A DNA stretch of 64,000 bases from Dactylis glomerata (GCA_007115705.1 QXEO01001032.1:454881-518880), one strand, 5' to 3'. Positions 54,718 to 64,000 are shown, counted from the stretch's first letter. Numbers and translations: made by a program. Notes: generated from the letters alone by a model not told the origin.

Positions 54718-56618
54718 ATGGACCAGGGTACCCCCTACTCTCTCCTCTCTCTCTCTCTCCCTAGGTCTCCCTAGGGTTAGGGTTAGTTGATTTTGTGGTA
54801 CTTTGTTGTTCATCTGGGAATGTTTGGATTCATGATTCCTCCTGCATTGCATAGATTGAAAACACCTGACTAGTTTTGGTGGCCTACTCCTGAGATTTCG
54901 TTTTTGCTCATCTGGTCCGGCTAAAGCCGGTGTCAGACCGGCTATTGCCGGCCTGACCGGCTAAAGCCGGCCTGAGACCGGAAATAGCCGGTGTAGATCA
55001 CCAAGTACTGTCATGCTTTTTCCTTTTGTGCTATTGCTCTTTGATCCTCTGGCATGCATGCTCATCCTATATGCTATCTACCTATGTGATGTTTGCAGGT
55101 GGTTCTCGACCCAAGCGGTCTCGCTATGTTGATCCCTCTCTTGCCCGCCGTCAAGAACATCACGATGCTCGTTTGACCGCTGCTATGAAGAAGAAGAGAT
55201 TGGAAGAACGCAAGAAGAGATCGCTGTTTGCTAACATTGGTGATCTCAAAAAGTTGTCCAAGCAAGAGTACCGTGAGTTCCGTGAACAGAAGTTCTATGC
55301 CTTGCCAAGGGACATTGACAGTGGTTCCTTCTACCGGTCAGAGCATCAGAGGATCTATGAGCAGGTGTATGAGACCATGAGCACAAAGGTTTGCCCCATG
55401 AAGTTCACCAACATTGCAGCGTTGTCCAGGGATGAGTACTTTGCTGATGCTCTCTGGGTCACTCAGAAGTTGGGATTGCACAAGTTGATGGTATTCCGAC
55501 AAGACTATAATCCTCGTTTGATCCAGCAGTTCTTTGCCACTTTGGAGTTTGACACTAGGGATGAGGTTGGGTTCACTTGGATGTCAGGTGAAGTGAGGAA
55601 GAGCTCTACCATCTCTCGCTTTGGGCAGCTTTTGGGCTATAGGTTTGATGGCATCCATCGACCTAGAGGTGCCCGTTTGCATCTTGACACCACAGAGTAC
55701 AACAAGAGGAAGATCCAGTGTCTCTATGGTCCCGGGGGCAGAGCGGGAGAGACTGCAAATCTCCTTCCCCTCTATGATATTCTGCTTCGGATGTTTCGTG
55801 CCAACATTGCTCCAAGTGGGGGCAACAATGATTCTATCAGAGGTGGACTTGTGCATCTACTCCACCATGCTCGTCTTGTCTTCGAGGCCGAAAGTGAGTG
55901 TGAAGGGATGGAGCTCGATGTGATGTACTTCATGTTCATGGAGATGAAGATTGCTATGCTTGATAGGAAGATCCCTCCTTATGCTCCATTTATCATGAGG
56001 CTCGTCATTGACAGAGGCATTGAAGGAGACTTTGAGATTGAGCAAGATTTGCTTGATGAAGAGTTGGAAGTGCACAAGCCCAACAAGCTCTACAAGAAGA
56101 CCGCTCATTTGGTGTCTAGCACCTCAAGTGCTTATCCCTCTTCGAGTGATGTGTTGGGTGGCAACCGCTATGCTAGTGGTTCTAGGAGGAAGAATGCGGA
56201 TCCACCAAGTGGTGGAATGGGTCAAGAGATGAAGAAGCTCAAGTGGTGGCAAAGGGCTTTGTTTTGCATGAACAATGATGTGCGTCAAACTCAATACAAG
56301 GACTATGTGGACCGCAAGCACATTCACAAGAAGCAAAGGGATTTGGATGCTCGTTTGAGGGCTGTGGAGAAGGGAAAAAGTGCTAGCCATGAAGAAGAGT
56401 CCCAAGAGCAAGATCTATCCGAGGACACTTTTTCTTTTGGCAAGTGGAATGAGGGCTCATCTTTTGATTGGAAAGAGCTAGCCGAAGTCACGTCCAAGGG
56501 CAAGGAAGCCATTGATGAAGAAGATGAAGAAGGAGATGGAGATGATGATGAAGAGGAAGAAGATGATGACCAAGAAGATGATGAGGATGATGAGGACTTT
56601 GATGACATTGAGGAGTGA
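54718..56618 (+). CDS. Sirevirus ORF3 (envelope-like position), spliced
   Basis: Proposed structure: exon 1 54718-54727 (ATG plus seven bases), intron 54728-55098 (GT...TTTGCAG), exon 2 55099-56618. The joined length is 1,530 nt, an exact number of codons (509 residues). The exon 2 frame has no good ATG of its own near the start of the conserved part; an unspliced start at 55026 would add a hydrophobic leader read from intron sequence. The product has a basic N-terminus (RPKRSRY, KKKRLEERKKR), a long globular middle with YFADALWVTQKLGL and GFTWMSGEVRKSSTISRFGQLLGY, and an Asp/Glu-rich tail of ~35 residues. I see no transmembrane segment in exon 2. Sireviruses often carry an extra ORF here, called envelope-like, of unproven function. 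The basic patches and acidic tail suggest a nuclear or nucleic-acid-linked protein rather than a membrane one. Confidence 0.65.
54917..54991. promoter_or_regulatory. Palindrome cluster inside the ORF3 intron
   Basis: CCGGCTAAAGCCGG (54917 and 54957), CCGGCTATTGCCGG (54938) and CCGGAAATAGCCGG (54978), spaced at 19-21 bp, about two helical turns. Same family of motifs as in the LTRs, partly in the opposite orientation. Confidence 0.6.
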
Positions 56619-57080
56619 TCTCGTGTTGTTGTCTCCCTTTTTGGCGTCTTGATGCCAAAGGGGGAGAAAGTCCTATTTGCATGTGTTTCCATTTGGATTT
56701 GTGGTTTTCCATTTGGATTTGGTTGGGTCACAAGCTCTTATATCGTGTGCTTGCTCGCTTGTGTCCCATGATTGAACTTATCATCTACTACTATGTGTTA
56801 AACTATATGCTTATTATGTGTAGTCGAACTTATGATTATCGTTATTGATCCTACTTGCTATATCTTGTCATATTATATGTTTGTTGATTATGTGCTATTG
56901 AATTATCATATATCTTGTGCACATATGGATCACTTTATAAAATCTAGGGGGAGTTCTTATTGTTGATGTGTCTTTGTATTCAAATACAAAACTTAAAATA
57001 AGGCACATAGCAAGGGGGAGCTCCGTCTATATTTTATATCGTTTGAAACATGCAAAATTATGTATTGTCATCAAACACCA
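56619..57080 (+). other. Sirevirus 3' non-coding region with extra purine tracts
   Basis: Contains AAAGGGGGAGAAAG (56658), TAGGGGGAGTTC (56945) and CAAGGGGGAGCTCC (57013) before the proper tract at 57081. Several polypurine tracts in front of the 3' LTR are a known feature of Sireviruses. Confidence 0.75.
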
Positions 57081-57092
57081 AAAAGGGGGAGA
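57081..57092 (+). other. Sirevirus polypurine tract
   Basis: AAAAGGGGGAGA directly before the TGAAAGAGC start of the 3' LTR. Confidence 0.85.
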
Positions 57093-57690
57093 TTGAAAGA
57101 GCATTTCCCGCCTAATTGATTTTGGCGTTTGTTAACAATACATTATCTATTAATGTGGTGATTATGCTTTGCAGGATTTTATTATATTCTTGCACAAGAT
57201 ATTGGGTTTCCTATGTTACACTTGATAATTATCATTACCCAAAGGAAATTATTAAGGAAATGGTGCTAATATGCTCTGGGAGAAGTTTCATATGAAGGTT
57301 GGCCAGGAAGGCCGGCTTTAGCCGGTCCCCAGACCGGCTATAACCGGACTGGCTGGTTTCGGAAGAAGCTCTGCGCCTCTGGACTAACCCGGCTATTTGT
57401 CTGGCTATTTCCGGCAGGGCCGGATTTTTCAGACCGGCTATAGCCGGTGTGGAGGCCGGCTTTAGCCGGTGTGACCGGCTTTAGCCGAACTTAACTCCGG
57501 CTTTTGCCGGACTTTTCTGGCAGGCAACGGTCTGATTTTTGGGGGGGTATAAATACCCCCACCTTCTTCCCCAATGAGCAGCTCGTCCAAGAAAGAAGAA
57601 CACCATTATTTTGAGCCACCAAATCAACTAGATCTCCTCCCTCAACCCACCAAAGCTCTTGATCTTTGGAGAATCGAAGGAGAAGACCAT

Positions 57691-58177
57691 TGACGAGGGT
57701 ATGCCCGTTGGGTACCCGCGGATTAGTATACCGGGTCCGGCCCATTATGGAGGTGGACTGGAACAAGGACTCGGAGATGACTTGGAGGCGAAGAAGGAAG
57801 GCTCTAATCCGTATTCGACTAGAACTCTTGTAAAACCTTAGCCCGGTTGCATATATAAAGCCAGGCAAGGGTGCCCTAGAGGCATAACTCAGATATCTTA
57901 GACAATCTCATAGACATCGAATATCATAGACAAGCAATATTAGAGATACAAGATAGATTAGACATAGACTAGATACAATATTCCGCCTACGGCGGCTCCA
58001 TGTAAACACCATTGTGATTATCTACTAGATTGCTAGCAGGATGTAGCGATCCTCCACCGAGGGGACGTGAACCTGGGTACATCGTGTGCCAATCTCGATC
58101 CCGGAATCTCTAGTCGTTGCTCTTCCCCCGATCCTAAGTCCTTCATCTAGGACATTTGTCGAGTTAACCCCTCGTCA
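57691..58177 (+). repeat. Small element, 5' LTR (487 bp)
   Basis: TGACGAGGGTATGCCC to CCCCTCGTCA, so the outer 8 bp form an inverted repeat (TGACGAGG/CCTCGTCA). TATATAAAG at 57852 is the likely promoter. Confidence 0.9.
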
Positions 58178-58179
58178 AT

Positions 58180-58196
58180 TGGCGCCGACCGTGGGG
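58180..58196 (+). other. Small element primer-binding site
   Basis: TGGCGCCGACCGTGGGG two bases after the LTR. The TGGCGCC start is the usual plant gypsy-type primer site. Confidence 0.75.
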
Positions 58197-58231
58197 AGCG
58201 CGGCGACTGGATTTTGTTATCCGGGCGGGAT

Positions 58232-58316
58232 ACTTCAAGCTTTCATCGACAAGATCAGCAAATTTTTCATCGACAAGATCAGGAAACTTTTCATCGATAA
58301 GATCAACAATTTTTGC
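58232..58316 (+). repeat. 27-bp tandem repeats
   Basis: Three units with TTTCATCGACAAGATCAG(C/G)AAA, slightly diverged, at the start of the small element's internal region. Confidence 0.8.
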
Positions 58317-60221
58317 GGCTGCCGACAGCAGTGAGATCGCATCTCGACAGAATCATCTTCTTCGTCAGCGGCCGGATTGCATCCGGCTAAATCATCCGCT
58401 TTATTATTGAGAGTCTTCATCAGCAAATAGCGGCGAAATCGGACCAGCTCGGCATCGGCAACAACAAAGTCTAACTCATCACAGCCCTGCACGGCTGTAC
58501 ACGAGCCGAAGAAATAGAAGTTGTACCGGAGCCGGAATCTTCATCGAGCGTACCTGAAGCAATCCCAAAAAAGTACTCCAAGTTCCAGATCGGTTATCAT
58601 GACTCCAAGTTCCGAGGACAAGAGGATACGCAGGCAGGCGTCTATGATACAGATTGATCGGCAGGCTGACACACGTGAAATCAGCATGACCACGAAGCGC
58701 CTCCTGGTGATCCATCAGAATCGACAAGCGGTGCACGTGGTGTACATCTTCAAAATAAGATTGAATCAATTGGAAGAGCATTATACTAGCAAATCCATCA
58801 GCAAATCACGCCTTGCCGCAAGAAAAAAGAGGAAAAGGAGGTGATCATCAAGAAACCAGCGTCTACGTACCTATTTTGGACATGAAGATTACGAGTCAGT
58901 AAAGATTCTACCGGCGATTGACCAGCCTGCTCGGACAACCCGAAGGAAAATATTTCGACTACCACGTCAACTACATTGCGCCGCTACGTGCGTCAGCTGT
59001 GCCTTGCAACGCTCGGGGGCTCGCTGTCACGCACTCGCGCAAACTATCGGCAACGCTCGGGGGCTCGACATCAACTCGCCCCGGAGTGCGGAAAATCATC
59101 CTCAAGACCTGCGACTTCATCGACATCAGCAACGCGACGATCCCAACAACGCTCGGGGGCTCGACAACAGCTTCGCCTCCGATCGTGGTTGTGATTCTAC
59201 GACAACAACTCGACTACGTCATCATCGACTACGCCACGCCGACTACGCCGCACCGATAAAAGCTAAGTTCTCCGCTTCCAAGAAGTCGATTATTATTTAA
59301 TTTCGTCGCACCCAACACTCGGGGGCTCCGCCATGAAAAATCATCTTGCATATCATTGACTTCGAAAAAATTGTGAAAGCCCTAGTAGCTAGCTGGCGTT
59401 CCTTGTCGAATACTTGTCAATTTAGTTTACAGTCGCATGAAGCTCGACTAACGGTTGGCAAGGCCAAAATCTTGGGCGTCAGGCTAACGAAAAGGCTTAG
59501 CAAGTATCTTGAAATTCAAATGCGGCGCACGCATCGATTTACCTATGACCTGAGTAGCTGATCGAGCCAAGAAGTGCATCAGACTAACGAAAGGGTCTTA
59601 CGTACGAGCAACAAAATTGCACAAAAAACATCGAGTTTTTGTTTTACATACTACTACATCATTATTGTTGCAATATGCAAACGCAATATTTCTTCGAGAG
59701 ACAAATTATTTCATAATTATTCATATTTTCTGCAGGAGTCGACAAAATCATCAAGTCCTTCAATAGGAGCCAAACTTCTTCGAGTAGTACAACTTGAGTC
59801 TATGTCCGGCTACAAGTATCCGAACATAGACTCGGGGGCTACTCCCATCGGGAGCGCTGGTCGCGCACCCGATAGAAATCAATTTCGAGAAACTCTACAA
59901 AAAGAGATGAAGAAGAAACTTGGAGCCTATGATCGACTACAAGTACCCGACCATAGCCTCGGGGGCTACTCCCATCGGGAGAGCAGATTCAAGAACCCGA
60001 AGATTTCAGGAAGTCGAAGAATTGAAGTCGAAAATTGAAGAAGTCGAAGATTGAAGAAGTCAGAGAATTGAAGAAATTGAAGATTTCAAGAAGTCAAAGT
60101 TTGAAGAAGTTGAAGTTTGAAGAAGTCAAAGAAAGACAAAGTCGAAGATTGAAGAAGTCAAAGATTTGAAGTTTGGAGACTCAACCCGAGTCTGCAACTC
60201 GAATTGAGTCTCGGGGGCTAC
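58317..60221 (+). other. Non-coding internal region of the small element
   Basis: No gag, protease, integrase or reverse transcriptase motif in any frame; the longest frames (about 100-154 codons) are repeat-derived. It contains a recurrent CTCGGGGGCT motif (59015, 59056, 59151, 59322, 59830, 59958, 60211) and, at 60000-60180, a purine-rich block of GAAGTC(G/A)AAGATTGAAGAA repeats. Confidence 0.75.
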
Positions 60222-60708
60222 TGACGAGGGTATGCCCGTTGGGTACCCGCGGATTAGTATACCGGGTCCGGCCCATTATGGAGGTGGACTGGAACAAGGA
60301 CTCGGAGATGACTTGGAGACGAAGAAGGAAGGCTCTAATCCGTATTCGACTAGAACTCTTGTAATACCTTAGCCCGGTTGCATATATAAAGCCAGGCAAG
60401 GGTGCCCTAGAGGCATAACTCAGATATCTTAGACAATCTCATAGACATCGAATATCATAGACAAGCAATATTAGAGATACAAGATAGATTAGACATAGAC
60501 TAGATACAATATTCCGCCTACGGCGGCTCCATGTAAACACCATTGTGATTATCTACTAGATTGCTAGCAGGATGTAGCGATCCTCCACCGAGGGGACGTG
60601 AACCTGGGTACATCGTGTGCCAATCTCGATCCCGGAATCTCTAGTCGTTGCTCTTCCCCCGATCCTAAGTCCTTCATCTAGGACATTTGTCGAGTTAACC
60701 CCTCGTCA
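60222..60708 (+). repeat. Small element, 3' LTR (487 bp)
   Basis: Differs from the 5' LTR by GAGACGAAG for GAGGCGAAG and TAATACC for TAAAACC. It is followed by ACCAT. Confidence 0.9.
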
Positions 60709-61291
60709 ACCATCATCTACATCCTCACCGAAGCGATTTGATTTCCCCTCTCATTTGCTTGAGGGCCCTTGTGTCTTGGGTTCCCTTGTGTCCCAAGACC
60801 TTGTTTGTGTATTTGATATCTTGCTACTTGTTGTTTGACAGCATTGTGTTGTGCTTGGGAGCCTCCAATTCGGTTGTGGATGCGTGCCCCAAGATTGTAA
60901 AGGCCGGTTCCGCCTTGAGGAATCCCTTAGTGGAAAGTGAGCTAGGCCTTTGTGGCGGAAGCTTGCACTGGAGAATAGGGTGAGCCTTTGTGGCGTTGGT
61001 TAGGCCTTTGTGGCAACCACACCCCTCCAACATAGACGTACTTCCCCTAAAAAGGAAGGAACTACGGGAATTACATCCGTGTCTCCGTGTGCTCCACTCT
61101 CGGTTACCTCTATCCTTTATTGCCTTTATATCTTGTATCTTTCTTAGCTTGCTAGTTGTCATATAGGTAAATTCACCTTAGTTGCATATCTAGAGAATTT
61201 ACCTTTTGTGTCAAGCCTAAATTGAAAAAGTATTAAAATTTGAGTAGCACCTATTCACCCCCCCCCTCTAGGTGCCCTTACGATCCGTTCA

Positions 61292-61296
61292 CACAT
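61292..61296. repeat. Sirevirus target duplication CACAT, right copy
   Basis: Exact repeat of 46892-46896. Confidence 0.9.
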
Positions 61297-63220
61297 GACG
61301 ACGGCCACCATAACACGAGTCCATCTCGATCACCGCCGCCGGACTTGGGTTGGCCGTCTCCGCCGCCGCCCGCTAAGGATACTAAGCTGAAGCGTGCCAG
61401 CAAGAACGCTCCGTCGATGAGTTCTAAGCGACGGAGCTCCCCAAAGCGCAAACTGTCGCCCCTCCCAAAGGTACCTCATGCTAATCTTCCCATCAGACCT
61501 TATGATCGTACCCCCGAGGAAAACGCCAGGATAGCAAAGGAACATTATGATGCGCAGATGAAAAAGAAGGAACCCGAGCCCCGCCCGGAATACACCGAGA
61601 AGCAAATAGCATATGCAAAATACTTACTGACCCTTCCATCACAGTATGACTTGCACCATAAGCCTGACGACTATACACGCGCATTGCAGAAGGAAGGGAA
61701 AAAGAGCAGATCATGTGCAAGTGCAAGTGGGAGCAAATCAAGTTCAACTACAAGCAAAAAAAGATCAGACGTTCCTCAGCTTGGACAACAGGCCAAACAA
61801 TCGATCCCACCCCTCAGGGTGTTACCCGAGAATGTTCCCTCTCTGATGCAGGGGCAAGATTTGGAATTAGCAAAGAAGTGGGCGGCTGAATGGGGTATAA
61901 GTGTTGAAGACGTTCTGGCGTCCCAAGACGATAGGTTACCCAAGGTTGTGGTAGCCCCTAAGCCGCAGTTTGTCATGGGAGCGCCTTTGGTCAGCAAAGA
62001 TAAGTTTGATAATCTCCCAACAAATATGCGTTACTTGCATACATGGTACTTAAGTGAAGCAAAGAATGGGGGAACGATGATAGTGGCGCGTGTCCCACGG
62101 GAGTACTACGGCCGTCCCGAAGACATCCATATCGACTTTGATGAACTCTTCCAGATGTACAATTGCGACGCCCTCGACAAATCTCTTATGAGTTGCTATT
62201 GTCTGTAAGTTTTTCAATTCGCTGTCTACATATAACTTGTTCAGTTATTTCAATTCATTGTCTACATATAACTTGTTCAGTTCTGACTTGTACTCTATTA
62301 TGCAGAATGAAGATTCTGGAATGTAAAACTAGGAACATCATAAATATTGGGTTTATTGACCCAGATAAAATACATATAAAGACGCTAACTGATAAGCCCA
62401 AGGAGACGGAGGAAAACCTTCAAAGGTTTCTAATAGATCAAAATTACTGTGACCACATACTGTTTCCATATAACTTCAAGTGAGGGTCTTACTCTGTTGT
62501 GTCCATTCACTTAGAAGTGTAATTGATAAGTTACTGACATATATATATACATGTGCAGCTACCACTGGATTCTGTTGGATATTCAAATTGATAAGGGAAG
62601 AGTTGATGCCTTCGACCCATTATCGAGACCCTTGGAACAGTTCTAAAGCCTACAGGACATGCTCCAAGGGTAATTTCAATCATTCTTGCGCTCTATCGGT
62701 CTCTTTCGATGATTTTTTGATATATCAAGTAATGAAAAACTTAGCAAATCATTTTCCTTGTCGGACAGGGTTTGGAAGCGGTTCAAGTGCGTGACTGACG
62801 GTATCGAGCATGAGAAGCTGACCTTTAGAGCGGCTCAGGTAAGTAGTAGTATGATATACTTCTATTTTCAATACATTTATGATGCTAGATTATTATTTTG
62901 ATTATATTCTATTCTCGTAAAGTGTGACCAGCAGCCACGGGGACGCATCTATGTGGATACTACGTTTGCGAGTCCATTCACACGTTTACCTCTGAGCACA
63001 AGGATTACAGATACGACGTAAGCAATAAACATTCACACCTTTATTTTTACCCGTCATTCTTTGTTATCATGATTGACATTCATATTCATCTCCTCTTCTT
63101 ATATAGTACACAGCCATGCGGGAGAAGTACCTACCAGAGCAACGCGCGATTGCTGTTGCAGAGGAGCTAGCGGCCTTTCTAAGGACAGAAGCTATAGACG
63201 ATAAAGACAATTTAGTGTAG
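61297..63220 (+). pseudogene. CACTA second ORF, 3' part with Ulp1-like protease domain
   Basis: The frame left at 46896 resumes after the target duplication. Proposed exons: 61297-62204, 62306-62479, 62559-62669, 62769-62838, 62923-63017 and 63107-63220, all with GT-AG borders. After a Pro/Ser/Lys-rich linker and a conserved MGAPLVSKDKFDNLPTNMRYLH block comes a C48 cysteine-protease-like domain: YHWILLDIQ (histidine), DAFDPLSRP (aspartate) and CGYYVCESIHTF (catalytic cysteine region). A TAA sits in exon 3 after PLEQF, and a small indel in exon 5 puts the cysteine block out of frame. The stop is at 63218-63220. Ulp1-like domains fused to CACTA second ORFs occur in several plant families; their role is not settled. 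This copy is dead. Confidence 0.75.
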
Positions 63221-63479
63221 CTAGGGGTCATTACTGATGTTGGTCCATGTAATCGAATAGATGGGCTCTAGTCCCGATAATTCAGATCTCCATATAATTG
63301 TATATATATGCTTGCTTGTAAGATAAGTTAATCTTATATATATATGCATAAACATGTATATTTAGAATTATACAAAAACTAATTCCGAACACCAAACAGG
63401 CACCAAACGAGGCATCGCGTTAATCCCGAACACCTAAACCCTAAAACCCTAAAAATTCTAAAATAAACAAAATCTGCAG

Positions 63480-63698
63480 AAAATCTTTAGTCAGGTTCTG
63501 TGTTTACGACCCGGGACTAAAGGACCTGCCCCCTGAAGGGCTCTCCCAGAACGCCCACATGGAGCTCATTTAGTCCCGGCTTGGAACAAGGCCGGGACGA
63601 AAGTTAGGCCCTTAGTCCCACCTCGTTGGTCCCAGTTGGGAGAAACCGGACTAAAGGCCCTTGCGGCGCGGGACTATAGGCCCTTGTCCCCACTAGTG
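63480..63698. repeat. CACTA right subterminal repeats and terminus
   Basis: Several GGGACTAAA/TTTAGTCCC motifs and the terminal CACTAGTG (read on the minus strand from 63698). Matches the arrangement at the left end. Confidence 0.85.
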
Positions 63699-64000
63699 CG
63701 TGGCAAATACGGGGGCGTACGTACAGAAGTACGTGCATCGTTCGACCCTGCATGGGCCAATGGCATGGACGCGCAGCCTTCCTACCGCAGAGGCTTGACC
63801 CCCAAACTTGGTAAACCCAGTTGCCTCCCTCGATCGGCTCGCGCTGCCTGCATATCCTGCCATGCCAGGCTTCCGTGGCAGAAGAAAGAACCCATGCACC
63901 TCGCATCACCAGCCAGTTGATCGAGAAAACGGCCGGACGGCATTTTTACGTCTCAACAAAATTGGTGGTAAAATAAACAAGCTGGTATACACATCCTGCA
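63699..64000. other. Flank beyond the CACTA element, nothing recognised
   Basis: Moderately GC-rich and not transposon-like. If the CACTA element lies in the CYP51 intron this is the other side of that intron, but no CYP51 exon 1 motif is visible in these 300 bp. Confidence 0.4.

Larger units (their letters stand above)
57691..60708 (+). mobile_element. Small non-autonomous LTR retrotransposon (3.0 kb)
   Basis: LTRs of 487 bp (57691-58177 and 60222-60708) differ at two positions. Target duplication ACCAT (57686-57690 and 60709-60713). The primer site TTGGCGCCGACCGTGGGG follows the first LTR and is of the type common in plant Ty3/gypsy elements. A TCTCGGGGGCTAC tract precedes the second LTR. 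The 2.0-kb internal region encodes no gag or pol and is made largely of short repeats. It depends on another element and is the youngest insertion in this nest. Confidence 0.9.
46897..61291 (+). mobile_element. Sirevirus (Ty1/copia) retrotransposon, nearly intact
   Basis: LTRs (46897-48051, and 57094-61291 split by a younger insertion) bound an internal region with tRNA-iMet primer site, gag, pol in copia order (protease, integrase, reverse transcriptase, RNase H), a third ORF and several purine tracts. The large gag with a C-terminal coiled coil, the ORF behind pol, the multiple polypurine tracts and the short palindromes in the LTRs are together diagnostic of the Sirevirus (SIRE/Maximus) lineage. 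About 14 substitutions, mostly transitions, plus a 22-bp indel separate the LTRs. The element inserted into the CACTA second ORF, in the same orientation. Confidence 0.92.
57094..61291 (+). repeat. Sirevirus 3' LTR, split by an insertion
   Basis: 57094-57690 and 60714-61291 together match the 5' LTR. Extra 22 bp near 57490-57511 (with CCGGCTTTTGCCGG) are absent from the 5' LTR. About 14 substitutions separate the two. The palindromes are conserved at 57312, 57434, 57456, 57475 and 57497; the one at 57334 has lost its symmetry (CTATAACCGG). Confidence 0.9.
42544..63698 (+). mobile_element. CACTA (En/Spm) transposon with nested retrotransposons
   Basis: The left terminus CACTAGTAAGAG (42544) and the right terminus, CACTAGTGGGGACAAGGG on the minus strand from 63698, are inverted CACTA ends. 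Both are followed internally by many TTTAGTCCCGG / CCGGGACTAAA motifs, the subterminal repeats bound by CACTA transposase. Transposase and second-ORF fragments run on the plus strand. Without the nested 14.4-kb Sirevirus the element would be about 6.8 kb. It is defective: a tandem duplication, an internal deletion, stop codons and the insertion break its genes. The flanking trinucleotides (TAC left, CGT right) do not match, so the target duplication has decayed or one end is rearranged. Confidence 0.85.

Noticed and set aside
55026..55098. Hydrophobic N-terminus as signal peptide of the Sirevirus ORF3
   Set aside because: The hydrophobic codons lie in sequence that fits better as the end of an intron (branch region and TTTGCAG acceptor), and the conserved frame begins after it.
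58521..60038. Frames of 100-154 codons in the small LTR element as gag
   Set aside because: They are made of repeat units, have no zinc knuckle or capsid motif and are not continuous.
61240..61296. Start of a new gene at an ATG at 61240
   Set aside because: The first 52 bp are Sirevirus LTR sequence. The frame is the interrupted CACTA second ORF, so the ATG is accidental.

Overview
The window is nuclear DNA of a grass, most likely a Triticeae species (wheat, Aegilops or barley type). The reasons are the density and nesting of large transposable elements, CACTA ends built from repeated TTTAGTCCCGG motifs, Stowaway MITEs starting CTCCCTCCG, a Sirevirus-type copia element, GC-rich monocot first exons, and a CYP51 gene of the grass-specific CYP51H type. 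There is no bacterial gene organisation. Most of the 64 kb is mobile DNA; the only host coding sequence I call with confidence is the last exon of the CYP51.

Layout. 1-2050: minus-strand pieces resembling exons of unrelated genes, including a broken kinesin P-loop exon. 2690-3880: GC-rich minus-strand retroposon. 3881-8191: AT-rich intergenic DNA with one decayed MITE. 8192-27584: a Mutator-like transposon with ~225-bp terminal inverted repeats, a diverged 9-bp target duplication and what look like captured exons. Inside it, at 8830-27265, is a tandem LTR-internal-LTR-internal-LTR array (4,704-bp LTRs, 2,162-bp internal regions, 6,866-bp period), flanked by one CTAAC target duplication. Its only internal ORF encodes a protein with about five zinc knuckles. 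27585-41080: intergenic DNA with a B3-domain-like gene fragment, four short MITE or CACTA remnants, a second minus-strand retroposon, a GC-rich gene-like 5' region, two local tandem repeats and two decayed RNase H-like domains. 41081-42079: the large final exon of CYP51 on the minus strand.

42544-63698 is a CACTA transposon with transposase (TNP2), a second ORF and a Ulp1-like protease domain, all on the plus strand and all broken. It carries a Sirevirus (46897-61291, target duplication CACAT), whose 3' LTR in turn carries a 3-kb non-autonomous LTR retrotransposon (57691-60708, target duplication ACCAT). The nesting gives the order CACTA, then Sirevirus (about 14 substitutions between its LTRs), then the small element (2 substitutions in 487 bp). 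The LTR array is also very young: I found only four LTR differences.

The CACTA element begins 465 bp upstream of the CYP51 exon. Exon 1 of the gene is absent up to that point, so either the intron now holds more than 21 kb of mobile DNA or exon 1 has been lost.

The Sirevirus has gag, pol and a third ORF behind pol. That third ORF appears to have its own GC-rich leader, a 10-nt first coding exon and a 371-bp intron, and is bracketed by the same CCGGCTATAGCCGG-type palindromes that sit upstream of the TATA box in the LTRs. This shared arrangement, the triple-LTR array and the multi-knuckle ORF are the most unusual things in the window.
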